Below are positions 50,457 through 58,599 of a stretch of DNA of 64,000 bases, piece by piece. The stretch comes from SFHK01 sp964554795. GTDB taxonomy: Bacteria; Bacillota; Clostridia; Christensenellales; Aristaeellaceae. Position 1 is the stretch's first letter. Each line of letters starts with the position of its first letter. The translations under genes and the position numbers were made by a program. Where the stretch lies: the NCBI GenBank assembly GCA_964554795.1, contig CAZKQB010000009.1, forward strand, positions 11,695 to 75,694, in the 5' to 3' direction. The notes under the pieces were generated by a model. It was not told the DNA's origin. It saw only the letters and a program-made list of their open reading frames with translations, and searched no databases.

Positions 50457-50495
50457 AAATCCGCCCGGCAGAAGTGCAATCTGCCGGGCGGATTT
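50457..50495. terminator. Bidirectional terminator
   Basis: AAATCCGCCCGGCAGA and TCTGCCGGGCGGATTT form a perfect 16-bp stem around a 7-base loop, between convergent genes. Confidence 0.92.
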
Positions 50496-50561
50496 TGAAT
50501 AGAGCGCATGGCTGTTGCCGTAACATAAAACAGGCGGGGAAGGGTCCCTGCTGTGAAGCTT

Positions 50562-51629
50562 TTACCGGAACAGGTCTGCGTTCTGACGGTAAGCCTCCTC
50601 GGTGATTTTGAGCTGGAGGCGAACCTCGTCGTTTTTGATCAGGAAGGGGGCACCGGTGGTCAGGGTATCGTAGAGAGCGTTATAGTAGTTCAGGCCCTTG
50701 GAGTTGAAGGTACGCGCCTCCTCTGCGTTCGGGATCCACTCTTCCTCGTGCATGGGCAGCTCCTCGCCGCAGTAGATGGGTGTACAATCCTCGGTGCGCA
50801 GCGGAATGGTTGTAAGGTGTTGCTCGGGCGCTTCCTCGTCTACGTAGTACTTCCACTTGAGGCCGTTGTCCGTTCCGGTCAGGCAGCCGCGAGTGCCGTG
50901 CACCTGGTAGGTGTCCTTGCCGTAGCCGAAGGCGGAAGAGATTTCGATGTCGCACACGGGCGCGCCGGGCGCGCGAAGGATCATCTTTACATAGTCCTCA
51001 CCATCGCCATAGGTGTGTGCGCAGTCCATGGCGCAGAACACGTTGACGTCCTGCGGATGTCCCATCACATCAAGCGCCCAGTCCATCGGGTGCGGGCCGG
51101 TGTTGCGCAGGCTACCGGCGGAGAAACCGTGCACGGTCTGCCAGTCCCAGCGACGGGCGAAGCCGTCAAAATTGAAGGAATACTGAACCGGCCGCCCCAG
51201 CTTTCCGCTGGCGACGATCTCGCGCATTTTCATGTAGGCGGGCGCAAAGCGATACTGCTGGAAGATAAAGTACTGCTTATTGTGCTCCCTTGCGGCTCTC
51301 AGCGCGCATTCGAAATCATTCACGTTTCCGGATGCAGGCTTTTCGGAGAGCACGTCGAAGCCAGCCGTGAGCAGGTCGTAGCTGATGCGGGCATGGTCAA
51401 AGGAGAAGGAAGCGTTGATTACGAGGTCGATGTCGGTGCGACCGAACAGGTCGCGATAGTTGCTCAGCGCCTGTATGCCGTTTTCGCGCTCGATCATCTC
51501 GCGACGTTCCTTATCCTGATCTACAAAGGCGACGAATTCATATTTGTCGGGCAGCTGCATAAGCAGCTTTCTGTGGATATTCCTGCCGCTTCGTCCATAG
51601 CCAATCAGAGCAACACGAATTTTCTTCAA
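50562..51629 (-). CDS. Gfo/Idh/MocA family oxidoreductase
   Basis: A 355-residue NAD(P)-dependent sugar dehydrogenase. It has the Rossmann motif VALIGYGRSGRNIHRKLL, the VLSEKPASGNVNDFE segment with the conserved EKP, and the NTGPHPMDWALDVMGHP motif with the catalytic His/Asp. The substrate is unknown. The start is TTG at 51629 because a perfect AAAGGAGG lies eight bases upstream and the Rossmann strand begins at residue 5; longer readings have no such site. Its promoter is TTGTTT-17-TACAAT immediately upstream. It probably oxidises a sugar from the neighbouring glycan pathway. Confidence 0.88.
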   Translation of the reverse strand: MKKIRVALIGYGRSGRNIHRKLLMQLPDKYEFVAFVDQDKERREMIERENGIQALSNYRDLFGRTDIDLVINASFSFDHARISYDLLTAGFDVLSEKPASGNVNDFECALRAAREHNKQYFIFQQYRFAPAYMKMREIVASGKLGRPVQYSFNFDGFARRWDWQTVHGFSAGSLRNTGPHPMDWALDVMGHPQDVNVFCAMDCAHTYGDGEDYVKMILRAPGAPVCDIEISSAFGYGKDTYQVHGTRGCLTGTDNGLKWKYYVDEEAPEQHLTTIPLRTEDCTPIYCGEELPMHEEEWIPNAEEARTFNSKGLNYYNALYDTLTTGAPFLIKNDEVRLQLKITEEAYRQNADLFR

Positions 51630-51811
51630 AATAAACGCCTCCTTTAATGGGCACGAAGCTGTGCCTGCTGGAGATATTGTAGCATGCGAACGAGCCGAAA
51701 ACAATGCAGAAAAGAAAAGCGCGTATATACTTTTCAACAGATGCGTCGCGGAGCCGGTGTTTATCCATGTATTAAATTTCGATCACATTCGCTCGGAAAC
51801 GCGCCGTGCTC

Positions 51812-51840
51812 TTGCCGAGGGGGCCGTTTTGATGTATAAT
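51812..51840 (+). promoter_or_regulatory. Promoter of the RNA methyltransferase-GH127 operon
   Basis: TTGCCG (51812-51817), 17-base spacer, TATAAT (51835-51840). Confidence 0.75.
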
Positions 51841-51875
51841 GGCATGAAACAACGAAGAATACGGGAGAAAGCGCT

Positions 51876-53042
51876 ATGAAATGGATTGCCTCCGCCGCAT
51901 TTGGCATGGAGGGGTTGACGGGCCGCGATCTGAAACGGATGGGTGCGGAAGATGTTCGGGTTCTGAACGTGGGCGGCGCGGAGTTTTCCGGCACGCTTGA
52001 AAGCGCCATGAGGGCCAATCTCTGGCTGCGCTGCGCCGACCATATTTCGCTGGTTGTGGGCGAGTTCCCTGCGCGCAGCTTTGAAGAGCTGTTCGAGGGA
52101 GTCCGCAGGATTGAGTGGGCGGACTATCTTGCACGCGACAGCGCGTTTCCGGTGCGGGCGCGCTGCGTGAAGAGCGTTTTGATGAGCCAGACGGATACGC
52201 AGAAGATCGTGAAAAAGGCTGTGGCCGAGAAGCTGAAGGGAGCCTACGGCGTTTCGTGGTTTGATGAAACGGGCGCGACGGTGCAGATCGACGTCAGCAT
52301 ACGCGACGATCTGGTAACCGTGTCGCTGGACGCCTCCGGCGAGCCGCTGTCCCGGCGAGGCTACCGCACGTGGAACGGCGAGGCACCGCTGCGCGAGACG
52401 CTGGCTGCTGCGCTGATTCTGACCAGCGGGTGGCATCCGTGGCAGCCGCTGTACGATCCCTGTTGCGGCACGGGCACGCTTTTGATTGAAGCGGCCTTCA
52501 TTGCGCTCAACCGTGCACCGGGGCTCAGGCGGCCGTTTGCCATGGAAAAATGGCCATTTGCCAACGCATCGGCGCTGGAACGCGTTCGCCGCGAGGCGCA
52601 GAGCCGCTCGGATGAAGGCCAGCAGCGCGAGATTCGCATTGCGGGCTCCGACATCGACCCGGAGGCAATTGAGCTTGCGCGGAGGCACATCCGTCAGGCA
52701 GGCCTTGGCGGGCGGATCGAGGTCGAGGTAATGGACATGCGCGACGTTGTTCTGAGGGGTGAGCCGGGCGCAATTGTGGCCAATCCGCCGTATGGTGAGC
52801 GCATCGGCGATCGCCGTGTGGCACACGTCGTCGCGCGCCAGCTGGGCGAACTCTCCCGGCGCTGTCCGGGCTGGAATGTATATGCGTTTTCCGCCGATAT
52901 GGGCTTTGAGCGCGAGTTCGGTCGCAGAGCCGACCGGCGCAGACGGTTCTATAACGGACGCATAGAGTGCGAGTATCACATGTTTGAGAACGGTACACCG
53001 GCTCAAAACGGTGGCGCGCATACGCGAGGAGGCAGAAAATGA
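51876..53042 (+). CDS. THUMP-domain class I rRNA methyltransferase (RlmL/YpsC-like)
   Basis: A 388-residue enzyme. The N-terminal ferredoxin-like and THUMP regions (about residues 1-155) bind RNA. The methyltransferase domain has DPCCGTGTLLIEAAFIALNR for SAM binding, AGSDIDPEAIELARRHI and the catalytic NPPYGERIGD. It matches the UPF0020 family, which makes N2-methylguanosine in 23S rRNA (position 2445 in E. coli). The start at 51876 has GGAGAAAG upstream. Its stop overlaps the GH127 start by four bases (ATGA), an odd pairing of RNA modification with sugar degradation. Confidence 0.93.
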   Translation: MKWIASAAFGMEGLTGRDLKRMGAEDVRVLNVGGAEFSGTLESAMRANLWLRCADHISLVVGEFPARSFEELFEGVRRIEWADYLARDSAFPVRARCVKSVLMSQTDTQKIVKKAVAEKLKGAYGVSWFDETGATVQIDVSIRDDLVTVSLDASGEPLSRRGYRTWNGEAPLRETLAAALILTSGWHPWQPLYDPCCGTGTLLIEAAFIALNRAPGLRRPFAMEKWPFANASALERVRREAQSRSDEGQQREIRIAGSDIDPEAIELARRHIRQAGLGGRIEVEVMDMRDVVLRGEPGAIVANPPYGERIGDRRVAHVVARQLGELSRRCPGWNVYAFSADMGFEREFGRRADRRRRFYNGRIECEYHMFENGTPAQNGGAHTRGGRK

Positions 53043-54982
53043 AAGCCATTTTCAACAAAGCACCGCTTACGACGAACACCCTGTCGCCCCTGTCGCTGGG
53101 CGCAATCCGCCCGGAGGGCTGGCTGCGCGCGCAGATGGAGACGCAGGCGAAGGGCATTACCGGAAAGCTTCGGGAAATCTGGCCGGACGTAGGCAACGGC
53201 TGCGCATGGCTGGGCGGCGAGGGCGACGGATGGGAGCGCGCGCCGTACTACCTGGACGGCTTGGTTTCGCTCGCGTGGGGATTGGATGACGAACAGCTGA
53301 AGGCCAGCGCGATGGATTACATCGAATGGATTCTGGCAAGTCAGCGCGAGGACGGCTGGTTCGGCCCGGAATTGAATGACGATTACTGGCCGCTGATGAT
53401 CTGCCTGAAGGCGCTGTATCAGTATTTCACCGCGACTATGGACAAGCGCGTGCTGCCGTTCATGGATAAATTCTTCAAATACGAATATCGAAACCTTGAA
53501 AGTAAACCCCTTCGCGGCTGGGCGTGTGCCCGCGGCGGAGAAAATATGCTGGCGGCATTGCAGCTTTACAACATCACGGGGCAGAAATACCTGCTGGAGC
53601 TGTGCAAAATGCTGCGCGGACAGACGCTGGACTGGCCGAACATCTTCCACACCTTCCCGAACATTCAGCCGATGAGTCGTTCGCTTAAGTGGGAACGCCT
53701 GAAGAGCGCTCTGCAGGATGAAGAGGATGGCCTGGTTGGCACCGATCATCCGTACTTCAATACCTATTATCATCAGTCCCATGGCGTGAACGTGGCAATG
53801 GGGCTCAAAACGCCCGGCGTCATCAACATGTTCAAAAGCGGCTTCAAGGAGCAGGGCGGCTTCCGTTTTGGCTGGACGAAGCTTATGAAGCATCACGGCG
53901 TCGCCAGCGGCATCTTCACTGCCGACGAGCATCTGAACGGCGCATCACCCACGCAGGGCACGGAAACCTGCGCCGTCGTTGAGGCGATGTATTCACTGGA
54001 AACGCTGATCGGCTGCGGCGATTTCGGGCAGGATCTTCCGGATATTCTGGAGAAGCTTGCGTATAATGCGCTGCCTGCGGCCTTTACCGCTGACATGATG
54101 GGACATCAGTACGACCAGCAGGCCAATCAGGTGGCCGCTACGTCGGAGCCGCGTCCGTGGTACAACAATGGTAAGGACAGCAATCTCTTTGGTCTTGAGC
54201 CGAACTTTGGCTGCTGCACGGCGAATCTGCATCAGGGCTGGCCGAAATTCACGGCGTCTTTGTGGTATGCCACGAACGACGGCGGTCTTGCGGCCGTGAG
54301 CTACGCGCCCTGCAAGGTGCGCACGGCGATTGACGGCGTGCCGGTGCGGCTGTCGGTCAGCGGTGGGTATCCGTTTGCGGAAAAGGTGGAAATCGAGGTT
54401 TCCGTCAAGCGCCCGATCGAGTTCCCGCTGTATCTGCGCGTGCCGTTCTGGGCGAAGCAGCCGGTTATCCACTTGCCTGAGGGCGAGATTATGACTGTGA
54501 AGGCGGGGGAAACCACCTGCATCCGTCGTCGCTGGACGAGCGGGGATGTTGTGAAGCTGGAGCTTCCGATGGAACCGCGCATTACTCGCTGGCATCATCA
54601 ATCCGCAGCCGTGGAGCTGGGGCCGCTGCTGATGGCCTTCCGTCCGAAGGAGAACTGGCAGCGCGTGGGCGGTCCCGACGAGGCGCCTTCGTGGCAGGTA
54701 ACCACGGACGAGGCGTGGAACTGGACAATTCTGCGCTCGGAGCCGATGAAGGCCGTGTTTGGCGAAAATGCGGAGAACGCGTTCAAGGTGGGCGAACCGC
54801 CGGTGAAGGTGCTCGCCAAGCTGGGAAAGGCCGACGACTGGATGATGGACGGCGCGAATTGCGGCGTAACACCCATTCAGCCCAGCGTTCGCCGCGATTC
54901 GGTTGAAACGGTGGAGCTCGTGCCCTATGGCTTCACATCTCTGCGCATTTCTCAATTTCCGATTGCGGACGACGCGGAGTAA
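53039..54982 (+). CDS. GH127 beta-L-arabinofuranosidase (DUF1680)
   Basis: A 647-residue enzyme with an (alpha/alpha)6 barrel and C-terminal beta-sandwich domains, like HypBA1 of bifidobacteria. The likely acid/base is Glu309 in GTETCAVVEAMYS, and the likely cysteine nucleophile is one of Cys392-Cys393 in PNFGCCTANLHQGWPKF. No signal peptide is present. It releases beta-linked L-arabinofuranose from plant hydroxyproline-rich glycoprotein sugars or arabino-oligosaccharides. It is translationally coupled to the upstream methyltransferase and followed by a strong terminator. Confidence 0.92.
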   Translation: MKAIFNKAPLTTNTLSPLSLGAIRPEGWLRAQMETQAKGITGKLREIWPDVGNGCAWLGGEGDGWERAPYYLDGLVSLAWGLDDEQLKASAMDYIEWILASQREDGWFGPELNDDYWPLMICLKALYQYFTATMDKRVLPFMDKFFKYEYRNLESKPLRGWACARGGENMLAALQLYNITGQKYLLELCKMLRGQTLDWPNIFHTFPNIQPMSRSLKWERLKSALQDEEDGLVGTDHPYFNTYYHQSHGVNVAMGLKTPGVINMFKSGFKEQGGFRFGWTKLMKHHGVASGIFTADEHLNGASPTQGTETCAVVEAMYSLETLIGCGDFGQDLPDILEKLAYNALPAAFTADMMGHQYDQQANQVAATSEPRPWYNNGKDSNLFGLEPNFGCCTANLHQGWPKFTASLWYATNDGGLAAVSYAPCKVRTAIDGVPVRLSVSGGYPFAEKVEIEVSVKRPIEFPLYLRVPFWAKQPVIHLPEGEIMTVKAGETTCIRRRWTSGDVVKLELPMEPRITRWHHQSAAVELGPLLMAFRPKENWQRVGGPDEAPSWQVTTDEAWNWTILRSEPMKAVFGENAENAFKVGEPPVKVLAKLGKADDWMMDGANCGVTPIQPSVRRDSVETVELVPYGFTSLRISQFPIADDAE

Positions 54983-54993
54983 ACGCATAAAGG

Positions 54994-55031
54994 AACCCCG
55001 ACCCGGGCAGCTGCTTCGGGTCGGGGTTTTT
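54994..55031. terminator. Bidirectional terminator
   Basis: AACCCCGACCCG and CGGGTCGGGGTT form a perfect 12-bp stem followed by TTTTC on the plus strand. Confidence 0.92.
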
Positions 55032-55047
55032 CTGTTCGCGGGAATGC

Positions 55048-56070
55048 TTACAGCGGCTTGCCCGCCAGCACCTCCAGATAGTCCTGATAGTTGCGGCGAA
55101 GCAGGGCGGGGGTATCCAGCCCGTAGGGGCAGAGGGATTTACAGTGCCCGCAGTTTACGCAGTCCGGAATCTTTTCCATCTTGGCGCGTCCGGCAGGAGA
55201 AAGAATGATGCCCGTGGGCGCGCGCCGCAGAAGCAGGGACGCGCGGGCGCAGGTGTTGATTTCAATGCCCTGCTGGCACGGCATACAGTAGCCGCAGCCG
55301 CGGCAGAAGTCTCCGGTCAGCTGCGAACGGTCGAAATCGATCATACGCTGCACATTCTCTGTGAGCGCAGGCTCGGTATCTATATAAGAAAGGAATTCGT
55401 CCAGCTCATTCTCGCGCTGAATGCCCCAGATCGGCAGCACGCTTTCATATTGCGCAAGGTAGGCATAGGCTGCCTCGGAATGCGTGATCAGGCCGCCGGA
55501 AAGCGCCTTCATGGCGATAAAGCCGACGTTCCTTTCCGCGCACAGCTTCACGAGCGAATGCTCCTGCTCGCCGCTCAGGTAACTGAAGGGGAACTGGAGC
55601 GTGTCGTAAAGTCCGCTTTCAACGGCCTCGCGCGCGACGTCCAGCCGATGATTTGTGAAACCGATGAAGCGGATTTTGCCCTGTGCTTTTGCCTCCAGCA
55701 TAGCTTCGTACAGACCGGTGCCGTCGCCGGGCTTTGGGCAGAATGGGGGATTATGGAACTGGTACACGTCGATGCAGTCCGTCTTCAGAAGGGAAAGACT
55801 GGCTTCAAGATCCTTCCAGAAGCCCTCCGTATTGAGCGACGGGGTCTTGGTGGCGATGAAAAGTCCGCTCCACGCGCCGCCGAAGGCGAGACCGAGCTTT
55901 TCCTCGCTGTCGGTATAGGAGCGCGCGGTGTCGAAATAGGTAATGCCGCCCTCACGCGCTTTGCGCAGAAGACGAACGGCATCGTCCGAGGGGATACGCT
56001 GAATCGGCAGCGCGCCGAAACCGTTTTTCTGAACGGTGATTCCCGTTCTTCCGAGTGTAACGGTGAGCAT
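55048..56070 (-). CDS. Aldo/keto reductase with C-terminal ferredoxin domain
   Basis: A 340-residue protein. The first 270 residues are an aldo/keto reductase TIM barrel: LGRTGITVQKNGFGALP, ITYFDTARSYTDSEEKLG with the catalytic Asp and Tyr, and the later GLITHSEAAYAYLAQYES. The C terminus carries two cysteine clusters, CRGCGYCMPC and CVNCGHCKSLCP, suggesting 4Fe-4S clusters that could feed electrons instead of, or with, NADPH. The family is common in clostridia; substrates are unknown. ATG 56070 is chosen over a GTG two codons earlier for spacing to AAGGGAAG. It is 14 bp after the flavodoxin gene. Confidence 0.9.
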   Translation of the reverse strand: MLTVTLGRTGITVQKNGFGALPIQRIPSDDAVRLLRKAREGGITYFDTARSYTDSEEKLGLAFGGAWSGLFIATKTPSLNTEGFWKDLEASLSLLKTDCIDVYQFHNPPFCPKPGDGTGLYEAMLEAKAQGKIRFIGFTNHRLDVAREAVESGLYDTLQFPFSYLSGEQEHSLVKLCAERNVGFIAMKALSGGLITHSEAAYAYLAQYESVLPIWGIQRENELDEFLSYIDTEPALTENVQRMIDFDRSQLTGDFCRGCGYCMPCQQGIEINTCARASLLLRRAPTGIILSPAGRAKMEKIPDCVNCGHCKSLCPYGLDTPALLRRNYQDYLEVLAGKPL

Positions 56071-56084
56071 GTACACACTTCCCT

Positions 56085-56705
56085 TTATCGAATGAAATTG
56101 GTAATCGGCCGCGCCTGTGGTGCAGGCGGGTTTACGCCGGCGGCCTTTGCAGCTTCAATGGCGTGCAGAAGCCACGCCATGTTGCGGCCGAGCGTTTGCA
56201 TAACGGCGATGCCCTCCTCGTCCTTTAAGATATCCTCCGCCTTTGCGCCGTGTATCATCGGCCAGTAGCAGGAGGAAACGACGGGCATTTCGTTGATCAA
56301 CAGATATTTGTTTAGTTGATCAAGAGTGGCCGTCGTGCCTGCGCGGCGCGCGGAGGCGATGCATGCCGCGGGCTTCAGGCGCATCAGCCTTCCGCCCGCG
56401 TAAAACGCGCGATCCATAAAGGAGGTAATCGCGCCGGAGGCGGAGGCGTAGTGCACGGGAGAGCCAAACACGAAGCCGTCGGCACTTTCCGCAAGGTCGA
56501 GAAAATCGTTTACACGGTCGTTGATGGCGCAGCAGCCTGTCTGCCGGCAGAGATTGCAGGCAATGCAGCCGGATACGGGGCGAACGCCGACCCAGAAAAT
56601 CTCGCCTTCCACGCCGTTTTTACTGAGTGAATCGGCGATGACGGACAGAGCGCAGTCGGTGCAGCCATGCTCATGGGGGCTTCCGTTCACAAGAATTACC
56701 TTCAT
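56085..56705 (-). CDS. Flavodoxin family (NADPH-dependent FMN reductase-like) protein
   Basis: A 206-residue flavoprotein. The FMN phosphate loop is VNGSPHEHGCTDCALSVIAD. A cysteine-rich loop, SGCIACNLCRQTGCC, follows, and then the isoalloxazine-contact segment GSPVHYASASGAITSFMDRA. This Cys-containing subgroup resembles Isf-type iron-sulfur flavoproteins, which transfer electrons from ferredoxin. AAGGAGGG lies seven bases before the ATG. It heads a two-gene operon with the aldo/keto reductase-ferredoxin fusion, a possible electron relay. Confidence 0.87.
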   Translation of the reverse strand: MKVILVNGSPHEHGCTDCALSVIADSLSKNGVEGEIFWVGVRPVSGCIACNLCRQTGCCAINDRVNDFLDLAESADGFVFGSPVHYASASGAITSFMDRAFYAGGRLMRLKPAACIASARRAGTTATLDQLNKYLLINEMPVVSSCYWPMIHGAKAEDILKDEEGIAVMQTLGRNMAWLLHAIEAAKAAGVNPPAPQARPITNFIR

Positions 56706-56727
56706 AAAACATCCCTCCTTAGTCTCC

Positions 56728-56756
56728 ATCATAGTACGTTTGCCCGGTTTCGTCAA
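56728..56756 (-). promoter_or_regulatory. Promoter of the flavodoxin-reductase operon
   Basis: Minus strand: TTGACG, 17-base spacer, TATGAT. Confidence 0.72.
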
Positions 56757-56802
56757 GCACGGGATTTTCTCAGAAGATATATGATATTTTTTGGTTAATC
56801 CA

Positions 56803-56831
56803 TTGATTTCCTCTGGAACGTGTGATAAAAT
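56803..56831 (+). promoter_or_regulatory. Promoter of the alpha ribosomal operon
   Basis: TTGATT (56803-56808), 17-base spacer, TAAAAT (56826-56831). Transcription from here would make a leader of about 175 bases before rpsM. Confidence 0.75.
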
Positions 56832-56837
56832 GCTTTA

Positions 56838-57013
56838 CTGGTACGGTTTGTACTCACGTAGAAATGGCATGCGATGCGGCTGGCCGCGCGTCCGCGTGGT
56901 TTTCGTGTGCCTTTCGATATGCCGCACGCGTTTATGGTGACGCCAATCGCCGGAAAACGCAAGCGGAAGGAGCCGGAAAACCGGCAGGACGAAGTTGGAG
57001 GTGCTTTACACAG
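56838..57013 (+). promoter_or_regulatory. Leader of the alpha operon
   Basis: About 175 bases without a plausible gene; no rpmJ remnant is visible. Several short GC-rich complementary pieces occur, such as GCCGG with CCGGC (about 56948-56984). In E. coli, S4 binds the leader of this operon to repress it; the same role here is inference. Confidence 0.4.
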
Positions 57014-57391
57014 ATGGCACGTATCGCAGGTGTCGACCTTCCCAGAGAAAAGAGAATCGAGATCGCCCTGACGTATATCTATGGCATTGGCCGGAATATT
57101 GCGGACGATATCATTGAAGCGACCGGTGTCAATCCCGATACCCGAGTCAAGGATCTGACCGAGCAGGAAATCGGTAAGCTGCGCGACTATATCGATCACA
57201 ACCTCAAGGTAGAGGGTGATCTCCGCCGCGAGGTTTCCATGAACATCAAGCGCCTGATGGAAATCGGCTGCTACCGCGGTCTGCGTCACCGCAAGGGTCT
57301 GCCCGTTCGCGGCCAGAACACCAAGCAGAACGCCCGTACCCGCAAGGGCCCGAAGAAGCAGGTGGCCGGCAAGAAGAAGGCGGCGAAGTAA
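57014..57391 (+). CDS. rpsM: 30S ribosomal protein S13
   Basis: A 125-residue S13, slightly longer than the common 121-124. The start is MARIAGVDLPREKRIEIALT, with the helix-two-turn-helix regions GIGRNIADDIIEATGV and GQNTKQNARTRKGPKK at the C terminus, where it contacts 16S rRNA and the tRNA anticodon region. GGAGG lies 12 bases before the ATG, longer than ideal. It is the first gene of the operon, whereas infA, rpmJ, map and adk usually precede it; none is found within the window upstream. Confidence 0.97.
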   Translation: MARIAGVDLPREKRIEIALTYIYGIGRNIADDIIEATGVNPDTRVKDLTEQEIGKLRDYIDHNLKVEGDLRREVSMNIKRLMEIGCYRGLRHRKGLPVRGQNTKQNARTRKGPKKQVAGKKKAAK

Positions 57392-57429
57392 TCCCGCCTG
57401 CTGGATTGATGATTTAGGAGGAAATTCTT

Positions 57430-57825
57430 ATGGCAAAGTCGCTGAAGAAGGTCGTTCGCAAGCGCCGCGAGAAGAAGCTCGTGGAGCGCGGCGCGGCCCA
57501 TATCCGCTCTTCTTTCAATAACACGATCGTGACGATCACCGACGCCAACGGCAATGCGCTGTCTTGGGCGTCCGCCGGCGGACTCGGCTTCCGCGGAAGC
57601 AAGAAGTCCACGCCGTTCGCTGCGCAGTCTGCCGCCGAAACCGCCGCGAAGAATGCGATGGATTACGGCCTCAAGACCGTTGAAGTGTTCGTCAAGGGCC
57701 CCGGCGCCGGCCGTGAAGCCGCGATTCGTTCACTGCAGACCGCCGGTCTCGAAGTGACCATGATCAAGGACGTGACGCCCATCCCCCACAATGGATGCCG
57801 CCCGCCCAAGCGCAGAAGAGTGTAA
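57430..57825 (+). CDS. rpsK: 30S ribosomal protein S11
   Basis: A 131-residue S11 of normal length. Core matches are GAAHIRSSFNNTIVTITDAN, ALSWASAGGLGFRGSKKSTP and the C-terminal VTPIPHNGCRPPKRRRV, the classic end of the protein. It lines the platform of the small subunit near the mRNA exit. AGGAGG lies 7 bases before the ATG. It stands 38 bp after rpsM and 15 bp before rpsD. Confidence 0.98.
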   Translation: MAKSLKKVVRKRREKKLVERGAAHIRSSFNNTIVTITDANGNALSWASAGGLGFRGSKKSTPFAAQSAAETAAKNAMDYGLKTVEVFVKGPGAGREAAIRSLQTAGLEVTMIKDVTPIPHNGCRPPKRRRV

Positions 57826-57840
57826 CAGGAGGAACAGCAA

Positions 57841-58467
57841 ATGGCTAGATATACTGGTTCGGTTTGCCGCCTTTGCCGTCGTGAGGGCTGCAAGCTTTTC
57901 CTGAAGGGTGACCGTTGCTACGGTCCCAATTGCGCAGTCGGCAAGCGTCCGACTCCGCCCGGCGAACATGGTCAGGCTCGTCAGCGCAAGCAGAGCGAAT
58001 ACGGCATGCAGCTTCGCGAGAAGCAGAAGGCCAAGAGAGCGTACGGCGTTCTCGAAACCCAGTTCCATCGTTACTTTGAGTCCGCTACCCGCGAAAAGGG
58101 CATCACCGGCGAGAACCTGCTGGTTCTGCTTGAGCGCCGCCTGGACAACGTGGTGTATCGCTGCGGCTTCGGCTCCTCCAGAGCGCAGGCCCGTCAGCTG
58201 GTTCGTCATGGCCACATTCGCGTGAACGGCAAAAAAGTCAACATCCCCTCCTTCCTTGTGAACGTGGGCGATGTGATCACCATCCGCGAGAAGAGCGCGG
58301 AGGCCGAGCATTTCAAGGCGCTGCGTGAAGGCTCCGGCAAGATGATTCCGAAGTGGATCACCGTTGACAACGAGAACCTCAAGGCGACCGTTGCGGCGGC
58401 TCCCGCGAGAGACGACATCGATCTGACGATCCAGGAGAACCTGATCGTCGAGCTGTACTCCAGATAA
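57841..58467 (+). CDS. rpsD: 30S ribosomal protein S4 (zinc-binding form)
   Basis: A 208-residue S4. The N terminus has Cys9, Cys12, Cys26 and Cys31, the zinc-binding form, which is not present in all Firmicutes. The S4 RNA-binding domain has LDNVVYRCGFGSSRAQARQL and VRHGHIRVNGKKVNIPSFLV. S4 nucleates small-subunit assembly and represses its own operon in many bacteria. GGAGG lies eight bases before the ATG. It is the third gene of the operon. Confidence 0.98.
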   Translation: MARYTGSVCRLCRREGCKLFLKGDRCYGPNCAVGKRPTPPGEHGQARQRKQSEYGMQLREKQKAKRAYGVLETQFHRYFESATREKGITGENLLVLLERRLDNVVYRCGFGSSRAQARQLVRHGHIRVNGKKVNIPSFLVNVGDVITIREKSAEAEHFKALREGSGKMIPKWITVDNENLKATVAAAPARDDIDLTIQENLIVELYSR

Positions 58468-58546
58468 TCAAGCGTTTGAGTTTGATGGCATCTCTGTGCG
58501 GCGGCTTGGAATGGGTTCATGCTAAGACGTGGCACAAGGATCGAGC

Positions 58547-58574
58547 ACCGCTAAAAGCGGTTTGAGACCGCTTT
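58547..58574 (+). promoter_or_regulatory. Two mutually exclusive hairpins before rpoA
   Basis: ACCGCT-AAA-AGCGGT (58547-58561) and AAAGCGGT-TTGAG-ACCGCTTT (58554-58574) share the segment AAGCGGT, so only one can form at a time. They end 10 bases before the rpoA ribosome-binding site at 58585-58590. This is a possible switch for rpoA expression. Confidence 0.5.
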
Positions 58575-58599
58575 CGCGATGGAGAGGAGGATACGCCGA

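Noticed and set aside
56874..57071. 65-codon frame that might be an upstream ribosomal gene such as rpmJ
   Set aside because: The translation lacks any rpmJ motif and overlaps the start of rpsM in another frame.
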